34,050 nucleotides of DNA from Branchiostoma floridae (GCF_000003815.2 NC_049984.1:7019252-7053301); one strand, 5' to 3'; positions 13,401 through 26,232 are shown, numbered from the stretch's first letter. Notes: a model not told the origin generated them from the sequence alone. Translations and numbers: made by a program.

Positions 13401-15409
13401 GCCTGTTGCCATCCCTCCTCCCGCAGCTGTGTAGTGCAAGGTGCACGTTCCCTGTGTGTCAAGATGGGCGAGGGACTTGTCAAGAAAGCAAGCATATAGC
13501 AGTGCATCGTTTGATAATGAGGCTGTTGAAAGCATGGAATAAACCTGTGATACATTAGCACAGCAGTTTAGCCTCCTTCGCAGAATTTCGAAGCGGTCGT
13601 GTTTATTTTTGGAGAGCGCTGTTTCGGAGTTTTCAACATGGACTAAGGTGCTGGGAGTTACCACTCACGGGTTACCCTGAATCAGCGCTAACCCAAAAAT
13701 AAACACCGCCGCACCGAAAGTCTGCCAAGGAGGCTACTAACAATTCATAATGTCTTCAAAACCCGTAGCATTCTACCGAAGTAAATGTTTTGTACTATTT
13801 CTGGCAATGCCCTGAACTCATGATATACTATCAACAAATTAAACACAAATCAGTTTAACTTCGCCATTAATGTAATGATCATAGTTTGGCGGTTTGGGTG
13901 TCCATGGTGGTGATAATGCCATGGACAGCGTCAGTGTATATCAATTGGCGCTTGGTCATGGCATTATTACTTTTTGTCAGAGTATGGCAATTTAAGACAG
14001 CACACGTTGCTCCACCTACCTCGTCCAGGTTCACATTAGGCAGAGCACCACAGACGCCACCGCATTCGTCGGTTCCACTACCCCACCTGCACCTCACAGC
14101 ATCTCCATCCGGGTCCTCCACCGGGATACGGATTATAGAGTCGCACTGTTGTATAATTCTGTGGGAACAACAGTTTTTTTTTTTTAATTTACAAGGAAAG
14201 GAGAACTGTTTCTTGCATTATAGAATTGTTAAGATACCAACGCAAGTTTTACTGATAATCGCGCACATGTAATATCGTGACACTGAATAGTAGAAGCATG
14301 TAGGGAGGTCTGCTGACCCATTTGGCCAATTCAAATCTCTCGCCCATCAAAAGCTGCTCCTGGTACTCTCAGTGGGCACCTGACCGTGATGCTGCTTTGT
14401 TGATTGATGATAAGTTTTGATTACTTTGAGATCAGAACTTGTGCTGCTTTCGTGGAGGATTCTACCTAAGAGGGGTATGCTACTTATCACTAATGAATGC
14501 TACAGCTTTTTTCCTACCTCACAATCGGTGCACTTGCGCTGATTGGCGAAGAGTTCGGCTGGCCAGTGTCACTCCTGGGCGAAAGGTCAACCACAGTTTT
14601 GGCGTACCAGCTTCCTGATCCGCGTTCATTCACATTGATCCAACAGCAAGCCCCATAGCTGTAACAGAAAGAATTTACGATGATTGGAAAAGAATATTTA
14701 TAACTTTTAGCAAGTGTCGGTCAAAATGGGATTAACACATAGCTAAGATCAACTTCGCAGGAGTTGCATGTGGCTGACGATCGACGATGTACGTGCATGA
14801 TAATCACAATGTGATGGAATCAAGCTACTCTACTTACTACACTATCCGCGGTGTTGCATCGTTAAAGACATAGTCGAAGGTGTTCCCCCCAGTCGCCCAG
14901 TCCTCGCTGACGCTGAAGTCAGTGCAGTAGTACCGAGTAGATGAGAGCGCGCCTTCTTGCTGGGTGGACCAATTTTCGTCAGCCCCGTGAAGAGTTCCAT
15001 CTACTATACTATTCTGAGTACAATCGCTGTTTGATGACGACCTTCTCCACGCTATCCTGAAGGAGAAATGGACCTGAAACATAGAATTATAATTAAATTG
15101 TTAATTCTGTATGCAATATATAGCAGGACAACCTCAGAGGTGGTCCTCGAGGACTAATCTCCAAGCAGATCCTACGCTACCGGTAGCGAAACACACTCCT
15201 AGGCGGGCTTCACTCCTCTGCCAGCTTTTGATACTATCTTTATACTACCGCAGGATCTGCTTGGAGATTACTCGAGGACAACCTGAAATGAAGGAATCCC
15301 TCACCAGGCCAGTGGTGCTTTTGTCCGCCCTCCAGGAGATGGTAGTTCCACGGAAGTGGCTCCCCGCCGCCAGAACTGCCAGCAGCAAGACGAGCACGGC
15401 ACATCTCAT
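4001..15409 (-). CDS. Type I membrane mosaic receptor: novel N-terminus, 8 cbEGF, FN3, ZP, TM (27 coding exons)
   Basis: Coding exons in transcription order (high to low): 15409-15305, 15073-14838, 14658-14518, 14158-14020, 13451-13283, 13020-12882, 11701-11540, 11330-11290, 11060-10954, 10851-10593, 10306-10184, 10044-9922, 9807-9679, 9559-9437, 9199-9077, 8939-8817, 8658-8536, 8308-8186, 7998-7732, 7489-7308, 6897-6728, 6599-6497, 6257-6118, 5973-5865, 5169-4980, 4438-4310, 4053-4001. All introns are GT-AG, phases match throughout, and the sum is 3831 nt (1276 residues plus TAA). The start ATG begins a hydrophobic signal peptide; an AG acceptor just upstream (exon starting at 15429) implies a further 5' non-coding exon. 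Domain order and the C-terminal helix predict a cell-surface adhesion or matrix-forming protein. The least certain junction is the exon 23 donor (GTTCGT), kept because it alone preserves frame and joins the ZP motif DGC. Function is not known; no one-to-one family is recognised. Confidence 0.85.
4980..7489 (-). CDS. Receptor exons 20-25: zona pellucida (ZP) domain and RRRR cleavage site
   Basis: Residues ~919-1216. Cysteines occur in VEVNVVC, LLDDTC, LQEC, FHCEF, FALDC, QDGC, VYLHC, VIC, SRC and QGC, ten in all. The order matches ZP modules: V-x-C near the start, YNIPSPR / [11 protein letters not shown] in ZP-N to [30 protein letters not shown], and the terminal [10 protein letters not shown]. 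It is followed by I-P-A-R-R-R-R-D (cleavage expected after R1183), a furin-type consensus cleavage site, the usual processing point of ZP proteins, then ~35 residues before the membrane. ZP domains polymerise into extracellular filaments after this cleavage (family knowledge). Exon 23 ends at GACGG with a weak GTTCGT donor; joined to exon 24 it makes DGCDID, the expected motif. Confidence 0.9.
5170..5864. other. Receptor intron 24 (695 bp), no exon inside
   Basis: Includes a short (TA)n tract near 5360. Small open frames occur on the plus strand, but none resembles a protein and none is needed to keep the receptor frame. I see no further feature. Confidence 0.5.
7155..7275. repeat. Degenerate GTCGA-rich short repeats in receptor intron 20
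   Basis: Several near copies of GAGTCGA / AAGTCGACTT / AGTTGACTT occur within ~120 bp on alternating strands, just 5' on the plus strand of the exon 20 donor. They look like a decayed simple repeat. No conserved function is evident. Confidence 0.4.
7732..7998 (-). CDS. Receptor exon 19: fibronectin type III domain
   Basis: A complete FN3 module of 89 codons (residues ~830-918) in one phase 1-1 exon. It shows the expected order: L-x-F-x-x-V-G-x-x-x-V-x-L-S-W-T-A-P, then GYRVRYSS, then [19 protein letters not shown]. The conserved Trp of strand B, the Tyr of strand C and the L-x-P/A-x-T-x-Y-x-F-x-V strand E-F motif are all present. Several N-x-T sequons (for example NDT) are potential N-glycosylation sites. 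Confidence 0.92.
8186..10306 (-). CDS. Receptor exons 11-18: eight calcium-binding EGF repeats, one per exon
   Basis: Each exon encodes one EGF module and is phase 1-1. Seven are exactly 123 nt (41 codons); exon 13 (9679-9807) is 129 nt, with two extra residues before Cys2. Each begins D/E-x-D/N-E-C, the calcium-binding signature, and contains C-x-N-x4-F/Y-x-C-x-C, the Asp/Asn beta-hydroxylation consensus, then G-Y-x-G-[DN]-G. Six cysteines are present in every copy. Tandem cbEGF arrays form stiff calcium-dependent rods (family knowledge), so this section, residues ~500-829, probably spaces the N-terminal region from the membrane. Flanking introns are related to each other, showing that whole exon-plus-intron blocks were duplicated. 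Confidence 0.93.
10593..10851 (-). CDS. Receptor exon 10: Big_5-like (SbsA Ig-like) module
   Basis: Together with exon 9 this gives residues ~378-499. The pattern is YIRFFDD, then a [11 protein letters not shown] strand, then [14 protein letters not shown], a lone Cys, and a closing [14 protein letters not shown]. The order ISG-x-T-L ... G-x-x-Y-I-L-M-D-x-G-V-V ... F-x-G-I ... W-x-F matches the Big_5 family (bacterial Ig-like, SbsA) as I know it, which also occurs in some metazoan surface proteins. The assignment is by eye and moderate. The exon ends in phase 1, which starts the uniform phase-1 cassette series. Confidence 0.55.
10954..15073 (-). CDS. Receptor exons 2-9: uncharacterised Cys-containing ectodomain
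   Basis: Residues ~36-413. Visible landmarks are [11 protein letters not shown] (exon 2), a YGACCW motif (exon 3), [14 protein letters not shown] (exon 4), [12 protein letters not shown] (exon 5), [13 protein letters not shown] (exon 6), VTVTWTPT then CFRAKDS (exon 7), [13 protein letters not shown] (exon 8). The EDPDGD-RCRW piece and the VTWTPT...C...D pattern suggest beta-sandwich modules of a cadherin- or Ig-like kind, but I cannot assign a named domain. Exon phases are mixed, unlike the uniform phase 1 of the later modules, so this part looks like one older unit rather than a shuffled array. The intron between exons 6 and 7 (11702-12881) is the longest in the gene, about 1.2 kb. Confidence 0.75.
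11702..12881. other. Receptor intron 6 (1180 bp)
   Basis: The longest intron of the receptor gene. It has a T run near 11990 and scattered TACCGGTA motifs, but I saw no coding exon, no paired terminal repeats and no structural RNA. Confidence 0.5.
13569..13736. mobile_element. MITE, family C (TAGCCTCCTT terminal repeats)
   Basis: Left end TAGCCTCCTTCGCAGAATTT and right end, reverse-complemented, TAGCCTCCTTGGCAGACTTT continue as matching arms of about 50 bp that share GTGTTTATTTTTGG and end near AGCGCT. The total length is 168 bp with a ~65-bp centre and no open frame. It sits in receptor intron 4, between exons 4 and 5. Flanks of TTA/TAA type are compatible with a three-base target duplication, but this is not certain. 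Confidence 0.75.
15138..15292. mobile_element. Inverted-repeat element, family D (AATCTCCAAGCAGATCCT arms)
   Basis: Arms of ~45 bp: GGTCCTCGAG...TAATCTCCAAGCAGATCCT...GGTAG on the left and its complement on the right, separated by ~60 bp. The element lies wholly within receptor intron 1 and its right arm ends about 12 bp from the exon 1 donor. A solo copy of the arm occurs near 24318-24347 in the proteasome gene intron 3. Confidence 0.7.
15305..15409 (-). CDS. Receptor exon 1: signal peptide and SHFRG motif
   Basis: Thirty-five codons, ending in phase 0. The first ~16 residues form a typical signal peptide: M-R-C, then a run of A/V/L, then a small-residue cleavage region (A-A-G). The mature chain opens with [12 protein letters not shown] recall similar SHFRGG...W openings in large predicted surface proteins of lancelets, cnidarians and molluscs, but that is memory, not a search. 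A 20-nt 5' untranslated segment lies between the ATG and an acceptor AG at 15430-15431. Confidence 0.85.
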
Positions 15410-15540
15410 GATGGTCCTCTTCAGGCGTCCTGAAAAGGGCAGTGAAATTTGGTGAATCACTGAAGAATTTTTGTTAATCTTTTTTCAAGTTCCGAATCTG
15501 TGCGCCGTGATTGCCGATATCGCAGCGCGGTTATTATTGC

Positions 15541-15731
15541 TAGGGTCACATTTCAAAACCGGGGCCCGGCCAAGCAGTTTGGAGGAACTAAAATGATGAT
15601 ATGACATCGGAAGAGACAATACTGACCAAATATTCAGGAGCATAAATTGCACATATTTATGCCTGTATAAATTTTGACTTCAAGTTTCAAAAAACATCCC
15701 AGCCGCGCCCCGAGTGGGAAATGTGACATTA
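15541..15731. mobile_element. MITE, family A, copy 1 (GGTCACATTTC / CCGGGGCCCGG ends)
   Basis: Left end TAGGGTCACATTTCAAAACC then GGGGCCCGGCC; right end reads as its complement (GGGAAATGTGACATTA). About 190 bp with an A/T-rich centre and no coding capacity. It lies just upstream of the receptor's first coding exon. Three more copies are at 16022, 21366 and 25862. Confidence 0.8.
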
Positions 15732-15879
15732 GCATTGCAGATGCAGACAGAGCTTATATAGATAATCCTCAACAGTTCCTGATTGAAGCGGCGTCCGTTA
15801 ATACTGAACTAAAAGATGATTTGTATATGAAATGTATCTACACGATAACCGGCATTCAAAGTTTGTGGTGTGATCTGTG

Positions 15880-17825
15880 ACCTGCATAGACTGTTCACGT
15901 TTCTCAGAAGAACCTAAACTGTCTTTGTTCATAGTCATGAGCATACATGAAAAATGTCGCACAAAGTCCTCTCGTAGAAGGATCGAGATAGGCATGCCTT
16001 TTGTCTCATCCCCTCTTTCGCTTAGGTCACATTTCCGAACCGGGACCCGGCCGGGTAGACTTCGAGAACGAAAGGTACAATATAAGAGACAACAAAACAC
16101 ACACAAAGTAATAAAACTAATAATTTGTGTGATTTACACTTTATTTTTCGTTTCCGCAAACATCCCGGCCGGGCCTGGGTTTGGAAATGAGACCATGGCT
16201 TTAGAAGATTCTGGCCAGGTGTGAGTAATGGTGTAAGACAACTCGCCTGTAACCTGCGTGCGGCGAACTTTCTCAAATTGCCAGGGGATTCTCGCACAAA
16301 GTCGAAAATAAAGTCATTAATCAGAATCATAAACAAAGCCAGTTCAGTTCTCCTGAGACAAGTTACCACACCTACAAGTCACAGATCACAGATGGGCTGT
16401 CTTACAACATTATTCACACCTCGTATCAGATCATCGTAGTCAAACGTTACCGCACAAGCATGCCAATGAAACTTCTAATTTGTACATTCTTGTATCAAAT
16501 GGCTGGAATGGAGAGACATAGATCAAGAGAGAAAATTATCATCAGTAAAAGTGAAAGAGCGAGAGATAGGGATAAAGAGACAAAATGATAGCATCGACGT
16601 CTGCCGTTCTTGAGGATGATGCAATACCTCAAATGTGCACAAAACATATGAGATGAAAACATACCACCAAAGGTACTATATTTAGGGGCAGTGGCTCATG
16701 TCTAATTTGTTTACGAACTTTGAGTCATCCAAAGGTCGTTTACTGGTTACTACTACTACAATTGTTTTACAGAAATACTTTCTAAGAATCCGGCCACGAC
16801 ATCCGAGGATACGATGTAAAACAAATCTCTCCTTGAAACGGAGTGCCAAGCAAAGCTGGGTGTCAAATGAATCTGGACAAGACACGGCGTGTCAAATTTA
16901 GACACGACAGCGCGGGTAAAAACAAAGCAAAACAAAGACAGAACGTGGCAAAACTCAGGGTATTTAGTTTGTACATTGTTATCCATTTAGGTCTGCAATT
17001 GGCTCATTCTCATTCGTTAGCGATCTTTGAGTTCAACATACTTTAGCCTTTCTAAAGTTTGTCGGTGCCGACGCCTTATTTTCACAAGAATTCTTTCTTG
17101 ATTTGACTTTTGACAGATCTGCAACCTTCCAACACAAAATAGAAGCGCATATTGAAAAGGAACAATTTTGTATGTCTTTCACCACCCGTCTTCTAGTCGT
17201 CACGCCACAAACATAGGTGCGCACCCTGGCATGAATATATTACCGAGCGCAATCGGTCGGACGAGCGAGTACGAGGATTGGGGGTAGGCCGTGGTAGGCG
17301 GAGCGGACGTACGGTCAATTTTGTTTAAGGCAGCCGACACGATCGGCTAAAAGTCTGGCTTCAACGATACATAGGACCTTAATAGAACTAACGGCCCTTT
17401 TTGAACGACCGTACAAGACTATAACAATATCATTACGCCAGTCAGTCAGAGGCTTTTGTGATTAAATCCCTTACCTTCAACGAGGACTTTGAATGAAATA
17501 GTCCGGACCGATTTGGCAGGCCGCAGGCAAGACCACATATAATTCCTAACGCGTGCGGCGCTCGTGTGCTTAGCGTGCAGTCGCGCGAATGTGTATCTTT
17601 AAGTCCATATGAGGTCCGTATTACATTTTGCCAATACGTAGCCGCAACGCCGCTACTTTTCTTGCTGTGCATAGGTACGTATGTATGGCGCCTTCAGAGC
17701 GTAATCCGGGCGCACCAAAATTATGATGATCGCATACCTAACGCATTTCGGGCAGACGACATGACACGTAGGCATGCCGCTGGTGAAGGTCAGGGAGGAT
17801 ACAAATACTCTCCAAGCAGAGGTTA
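15880..17825. repeat. Intergenic repeat unit, copy 1 of a ~2-kb duplication
   Basis: Ordered blocks match copy 2: near 15905 (TTTGTTC..GTCATGA.CATACATG), 16310-16420 (CAGTT.AGTTCTCC.GAGACAAGTT), 16455-16500 (TTCTTGTATCAAATG), 16865-16920 (GTGTCAAA... GACACG), 17230-17490 (ATTACCGAGC, GCACGATCGGCTAAAAGTCTGG-like, ATATCATTACGCCAGTCAG) and 17745-17805 (CACGTAGGCAT, GGGAGGATACAAAT). Copy 1 carries a family A MITE at 16022-16197 that copy 2 lacks at this point. No protein of interest is encoded. Confidence 0.7.
16022..16197. mobile_element. MITE, family A, copy 2
   Basis: Left TTAGGTCACATTTCCGAACC then GGGACCCGGCCGGG; right CCCGGCCGGGCCTGGGTTTG then GAAATGAGACC. The arms carry a nested GGCCGGGCC palindrome. 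About 176 bp, no open frame of note. It is inserted in copy 1 of the intergenic duplication. Confidence 0.8.
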
Positions 17826-18059
17826 AGTCGCGTAGATATAGTAGTAGTCGGAAAAATTACACCGGCGCTGTAGATACAAAGAACATGAAGTAAAAACAGC
17901 TGCTTTTATTACTAGGGCAGATTCCATACTGGCGTGATCATGAAATTTTATTTGTCACAATGAGCCGTACCCGAAATGTGGATCATGATCATTTTCATAC
18001 CAAATTTGGAGTGTTCGTCGAATACGCGTATCTGTGCATTTGTCATACGTTACTATTAC
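17826..18059. other. No feature seen between the duplicated units
   Basis: No gene, RNA or repeat boundary could be placed here, although the copy 2 homology may begin somewhat earlier than the first match I can see by eye. Confidence 0.4.
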
Positions 18060-18391
18060 AATGCCCTGGCTTTGTTCTTTGTCATGAACATACATGGGAA
18101 AATGCCCGAGGGAAAACTAAGATTGTCAGATTAAGACGAAAGCAAAGTCGTCAATATAATCATGAACAAAGGCAGTTAAGTTCTCCGGAGACAAGTTGCC
18201 ACACCACAAGTCACAGTTCTCTAACACAATTATTCACACCTGGTATATCAGGCCAGTCTCTACCAGACCAAGATATAACCGTCCTTGACCAGACTGACTA
18301 CGCTGGCTGGGAATACTTTACCTGGCTGGCTTTGCTACCAGAGGGTTTGGCCCATCGCGCAGCCAGTTTGTGGAGGGAGAATGCCAACCTT

Positions 18392-19769
18392 AAGCTCCCT
18401 GCACACGAGAGCACGAATGAGCCGGAATGCCGTCGGAATGAATATTCTTTTCTATTCCTGGCAATTCCTGGCAATGGACCCTTCCAGCCGAACACCGTAA
18501 GCCCCGCCCCCTGTTCGATCTCGGGTTCTATTTCAAAACCTCGGTCAAAAACGGCGCGAGTTGGCCGCCGCCGCTCTAAGCTGAGGATACCGTATGGCTT
18601 CGGTTTAGCTCTTGGGGCCCTGAAATCCTCTCAGAACGGGCAAAAGAAAAATGCTATGCATTCTTTGTGGAAGGCTACATCCACTTGGTACAGTCGTTTG
18701 AGGAGGGGGCGTATATAATTGCCGTTAGGGCGATATAATTTCAGTCAAAGTGGAAGTGGGAGGCGCTCCATAATATTACAATGTTGGTGGGCAAGAGTGC
18801 CCGCTTTCTGACATATGCATGCGGTCGATGCAGGTGTAAAGCTGGGTACGTATATCTGTGACGGGTTTTCTACCGCGTTTGTTGCGTGCATGGCATGCGC
18901 ATACATGCTATTAAAGGAAAAAAAAAACAAATTAAGAAGAATTAAAGCAGCTCGGTCACTCGCGGATAAGGAGCTTGTACCACATGCCAAATATAAGATA
19001 TTACTAGAAAGTCCGCTAGTGCAGAGCCCCGTCTCTTCTACGTACATTACTTTACATGTGCATACTGCCCAGGAACAAAGTAATGCTATGTAGCGCCTAC
19101 ACTTCCCAAAACAACTATACTCAGCCGGTGTAGTACAACAAAAAAGGCATAGCATTATCCTCTTGGCCATTCCTGTCCCACTAGGGCTTTTTTTGACCGA
19201 GCATTCGAAATAGAATAGGGGATTCTATTTGTTCGATATGGTGTTCGGCTGGAAGGGTCCATTCGTAGTGTGTTCTAACTGCATTCCAGCTATTCGTGCC
19301 CGTTCTTTTGGCTAGCCCGAAAGTTTTTGACATGTTAAAAACTGTCGAGGTGCATTCGAAGTGGAGAAATATCGAGTGGCATTAATAGTGTATTCTAAGT
19401 GTATTCTAACTACTCCTACTGCAGTCTGACCGCATTCTGCGGCATTCCAACATTATTCGAAACATTCTTATCTCATTCGATGGAGAATCGAAACGGCAAG
19501 CCATCTCGAATCCTGCCCGAATGTGGCCGAATTAATATCTGGAATGTAGTCGGAATGTCTAGAATACACTACGAATGCACAGGAATAGAAAATAATTTTC
19601 ATTCTGACGGCATTCTGGCTCATTCCTTCTCGTGTGAAGGGGATTTAAGGCCCATTTGGAATTCCCACCCGAATGGCCCCGAACGTGGCACGAATTTTGC
19701 AAATTTTTCATTCCGACTGGTTCTGCTCGTTTCCTGCTGATTCGGTTTCAGTGTGAAGGCCCTATTAGC
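18392..19769. mobile_element. Degenerate inverted-repeat DNA transposon, possibly PIF/Harbinger-like
   Basis: Left arm around 18408-18570 and right arm split into 19540-19640 and 19194-19272 (reverse orientation). Shared strings include AATGAGCC.GAATGCCGTC, TTTTCTATTCCTG, AATGGACCCTTCCAGCCGAA and CTCGGTCAAAAA. The outer right end TGTGAAGGCCCTATTAG resembles GGGCCTTCACA termini flanked by TTA/TAA, as in PIF/Harbinger elements; the left end (TTAAGCTCCCTGCACACG) is decayed. A 252-residue open frame crosses the left boundary and is not a transposase. Confidence 0.5.
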
Positions 19770-20550
19770 GTGGACTGACTCCCCTGGCCAATTTACTATA
19801 TTTTACCGAATTCTGCTTTCCCCGTATCCCCATAGGACAGAAGGCCTGGTGGATCGTAGCCAAATCACATGCATGCTAATGAAGCTTTAGATGGACGTTC
19901 TTGTATCAAATGACTCGTGTGTCATGGTCTAAGCGGGTTCGTCATGCCCGAACATTCCAAAACCACAAAGCCTTTTAATAGACAATATAGAAATTACAGG
20001 GAAACCTGGACACGACAAGCGAACCTGAACGCGATAGGCGAGGGGGTATTCAAACAATACACAAGGAAGGTTGTGTCAAGCACATCAGTACACGACAGGT
20101 CCGGGGAGTACAAGCAAATCTGGACTCGACACGAGGTGTCAAACATATCTTGACACGGCACGACATGGCATACGGCACGACATGGCAAATCTACACACGT
20201 TTACACGCGGCAAAGCTTACCAAACAAATAGTGACGACGCGCACACATGTCATGAATTTATTACCGAGCATAATCTATCGGACAAGCCAGTTCGAGGATA
20301 GGGGAAAGCCGGGGTAGGCGAAGCGGATCGTCAAGTTTGTTTAGAGCACCCGCACGATCGGCTAAAAGTCTGGTGCAAGGGTAAATAGAACTTGATATAA
20401 CTGATAGCTATTTTTGAATGATGGTACAAGAATATGACAATATCATTACGCCAGTCAGAGGTTTTCGTGATTGAATCCCTTGGGCCAGGACTTTGAACAA
20501 AATAGTCACATTTACACGTAATCCATTACGCGTGCGGTGCACCTGTACTT

Positions 20551-21365
20551 AAGCCCCCTTGACAAATCAAGAATTCATTTCGACCAACGTGTTGGCTCTA
20601 AACGGGCATTTTCGGCCGAAGAACGACCGACGTCCTGGTGATTACGCGTGCTTCGGACGACTTTTAGCAGCTCGGCCGACGTTCGTGGGGCCCTGGAAGC
20701 TGCGCATGAATTCAGCGAGGTCTTGGCGACGATTTTCTAACCTTTTATCTATCATACTCTTAGAGATATGCACGTTATAGCCTATAACGGTAGCCCTATG
20801 ATGAAAAAGTCTAACACTGCGACATCAGGCCAGGGTATGAAACATCGGGATATAATATAAACAAATATCAAGAATAAATTTCAAAACGGCATTCCTGTTC
20901 AGGTCCCATGACGTGATATGTTCGAAACATGTCGTTACTGAAGTCTGGGCGAGAAAAGATGAACGCATGTACTTACTGGTATGTTTGTAGTCGAAGATGG
21001 TCAAGCCGGGCAACACGTATGTCAGCTAGCTGTCCAGCCCCCGACTGATCAGAACACACTGTTTTTTTAGTATTCATCTAACATGATTAAGATTCAGCCC
21101 CAGTATGGGCCAATCTCATGAAATGTCAAATATCACGTGTATGCTCCTCCCCACCTAGGGGCTGGGATTCCTTAGACGCATGCGCCGGTGCGCCAGTACT
21201 GCTTATTAGACTTAAAATAGACAGAATGTTAGAGACAGAGAAAAGAGGAATGAGTTAGCGATTAGAAGACTGGGGTAATGTACACAGAAAGGAATATAAT
21301 ACTGAATCAATGAGTGAGAGAGATGGAGAGGAGCAAAACATTAGTTGAGACAGATTTAGGCTATT
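20551..21365. other. Intergenic segment with no gene; possible decayed repeat
   Basis: The stretch 20560-20740 (CCCCTTGACAAATCAAGAAT and onward) is unusually CpG-rich for its surroundings and looks like a transposon relic, but I could not pair its ends. The remainder shows no recognisable coding or RNA signal. Confidence 0.35.
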
Positions 21366-21566
21366 AAACGTCACATTGCCAAACCGGGGCCCGGTCGGGC
21401 TGTTTGTGGAAACGAAAAATAGAAATGTATACGTAAAAATATTCACAAATAATGTCCACGGCTACTCTCTTTACGTTTTGTGTTGCTTGGTGTCTTTTAT
21501 ATCATACTTTTTCGTTCCCGAAAGCTGCCGGGCCCGGCCGGGCCCCGGTTTGGAAATGTGACGTAG
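21366..21566. mobile_element. MITE, family A, copy 3
   Basis: Left CGTCACATTGCCAAACCGGG then GCCCGG; right end carries GCCGGGCCCGGCCGGGCCCC then GGTTTGGAAATGTGACGTA. This copy has the clearest GGGCCCGGCCGGGCCC core. About 200 bp, without coding potential, between the two genes. Confidence 0.8.
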
Positions 21567-21942
21567 GCCTTAGGAAGACACCAACAGCCAACAGAAGAGA
21601 GGAAAAGAAGAAGGGGAAACAAAATAAAGGATTAGTAGTACGGTATTGGTGGCGGTCATTCCGCGTGCACTCGAGGATAATGAAGTATTCAGTGTGACAG
21701 ATAAAAAAGCCGCCAAAATGTTTTGGCGCCAAAAGTTGTAAATAATGTCTCGGTTCCTGGGCAGGCGACAGGGCACGTAGGCATACCACTAGTGAAGGTC
21801 TGGTGGCCAGGGAGGATACAAATAACAGCCACATCGACTCTCTGTCACGTCACACCGGTACTATGTCCGCACAAAAAAGCTGTAATGCCCTATATGTACT
21901 CTTGCAAGCGGAGCTCGTGAAATGTCAAATTTAATGATGCCC

Positions 21943-22042
21943 NNNNNNNNNNNNNNNNNNNNNNNNNNNNNNNNNNNNNNNNNNNNNNNNNNNNNNNNNN
22001 NNNNNNNNNNNNNNNNNNNNNNNNNNNNNNNNNNNNNNNNNN
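21943..22042. other. Assembly gap, 100 N
   Basis: Exactly 100 N, the conventional length for a gap of unknown size. It lies just upstream of the proteasome gene, so part of the promoter or a 5' exon could be missing. Confidence 0.98.
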
Positions 22043-22164
22043 AGATGGAGTCTTTAATTCTGACGCCTGCTCACGTCGCAGCAACTTTTGCAGTTCATGA
22101 GTAAGTCGTTAGAAGACGTTGCAGTCCGACAGCTGCGGTAGCTGAAGTCACGTTTGTAAAGAGA

Positions 22165-22174
22165 TCTCGCGAGA
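22165..22174. promoter_or_regulatory. TCTCGCGAGA core-promoter palindrome of the proteasome gene
   Basis: A perfect 10-bp palindrome ends 15 bases before the ATG at 22190. TCTCGCGAGA is a known animal core-promoter element of housekeeping genes, usually within a few tens of bases of the transcription start (established knowledge). Its position here implies a very short 5' untranslated region, or a start site overlapping it. No TATA box is seen at the right distance. Confidence 0.7.
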
Positions 22175-22189
22175 ATTCACTCAACAAAG

Positions 22190-26232
<4,043 letters not shown>

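Larger units (their letters stand above)
18060..21830. repeat. Intergenic repeat unit, copy 2, expanded by insertions
   Basis: Shares the ordered blocks listed for copy 1 at 18065-18255, 19855-19915, 20090-20160, 20245-20515 and 21755-21815. The collinearity is interrupted by an inverted-repeat element (about 18258-19840), by 20551-21365 and by a family A MITE (21366-21566). The simplest reading is an old duplication of one unit followed by insertions into the second copy. Confidence 0.65.

Noticed and set aside
13226-13664. Two overlapping minus-strand ORFs of 111 and 139 residues
   Set aside because: Only the 13283-13451 part is real (receptor exon 5). The rest runs into intron and into the family C MITE.
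17960-18718. 252-residue plus-strand open reading frame
   Set aside because: It crosses the boundary between the duplicated intergenic unit and an inverted-repeat transposon, has no domain resemblance, and its copy 1 counterpart is not open. Chance ORF in repeat DNA.
21175-21195. GCATGCGCC as an NRF1-type promoter site
   Set aside because: Only a partial match, with no gene start nearby; expected by chance in CpG-containing DNA.
15410-22189. Shared bidirectional promoter for the two divergent genes
   Set aside because: The start codons are ~6.8 kb apart with transposons between them, so a shared core promoter is not supported.
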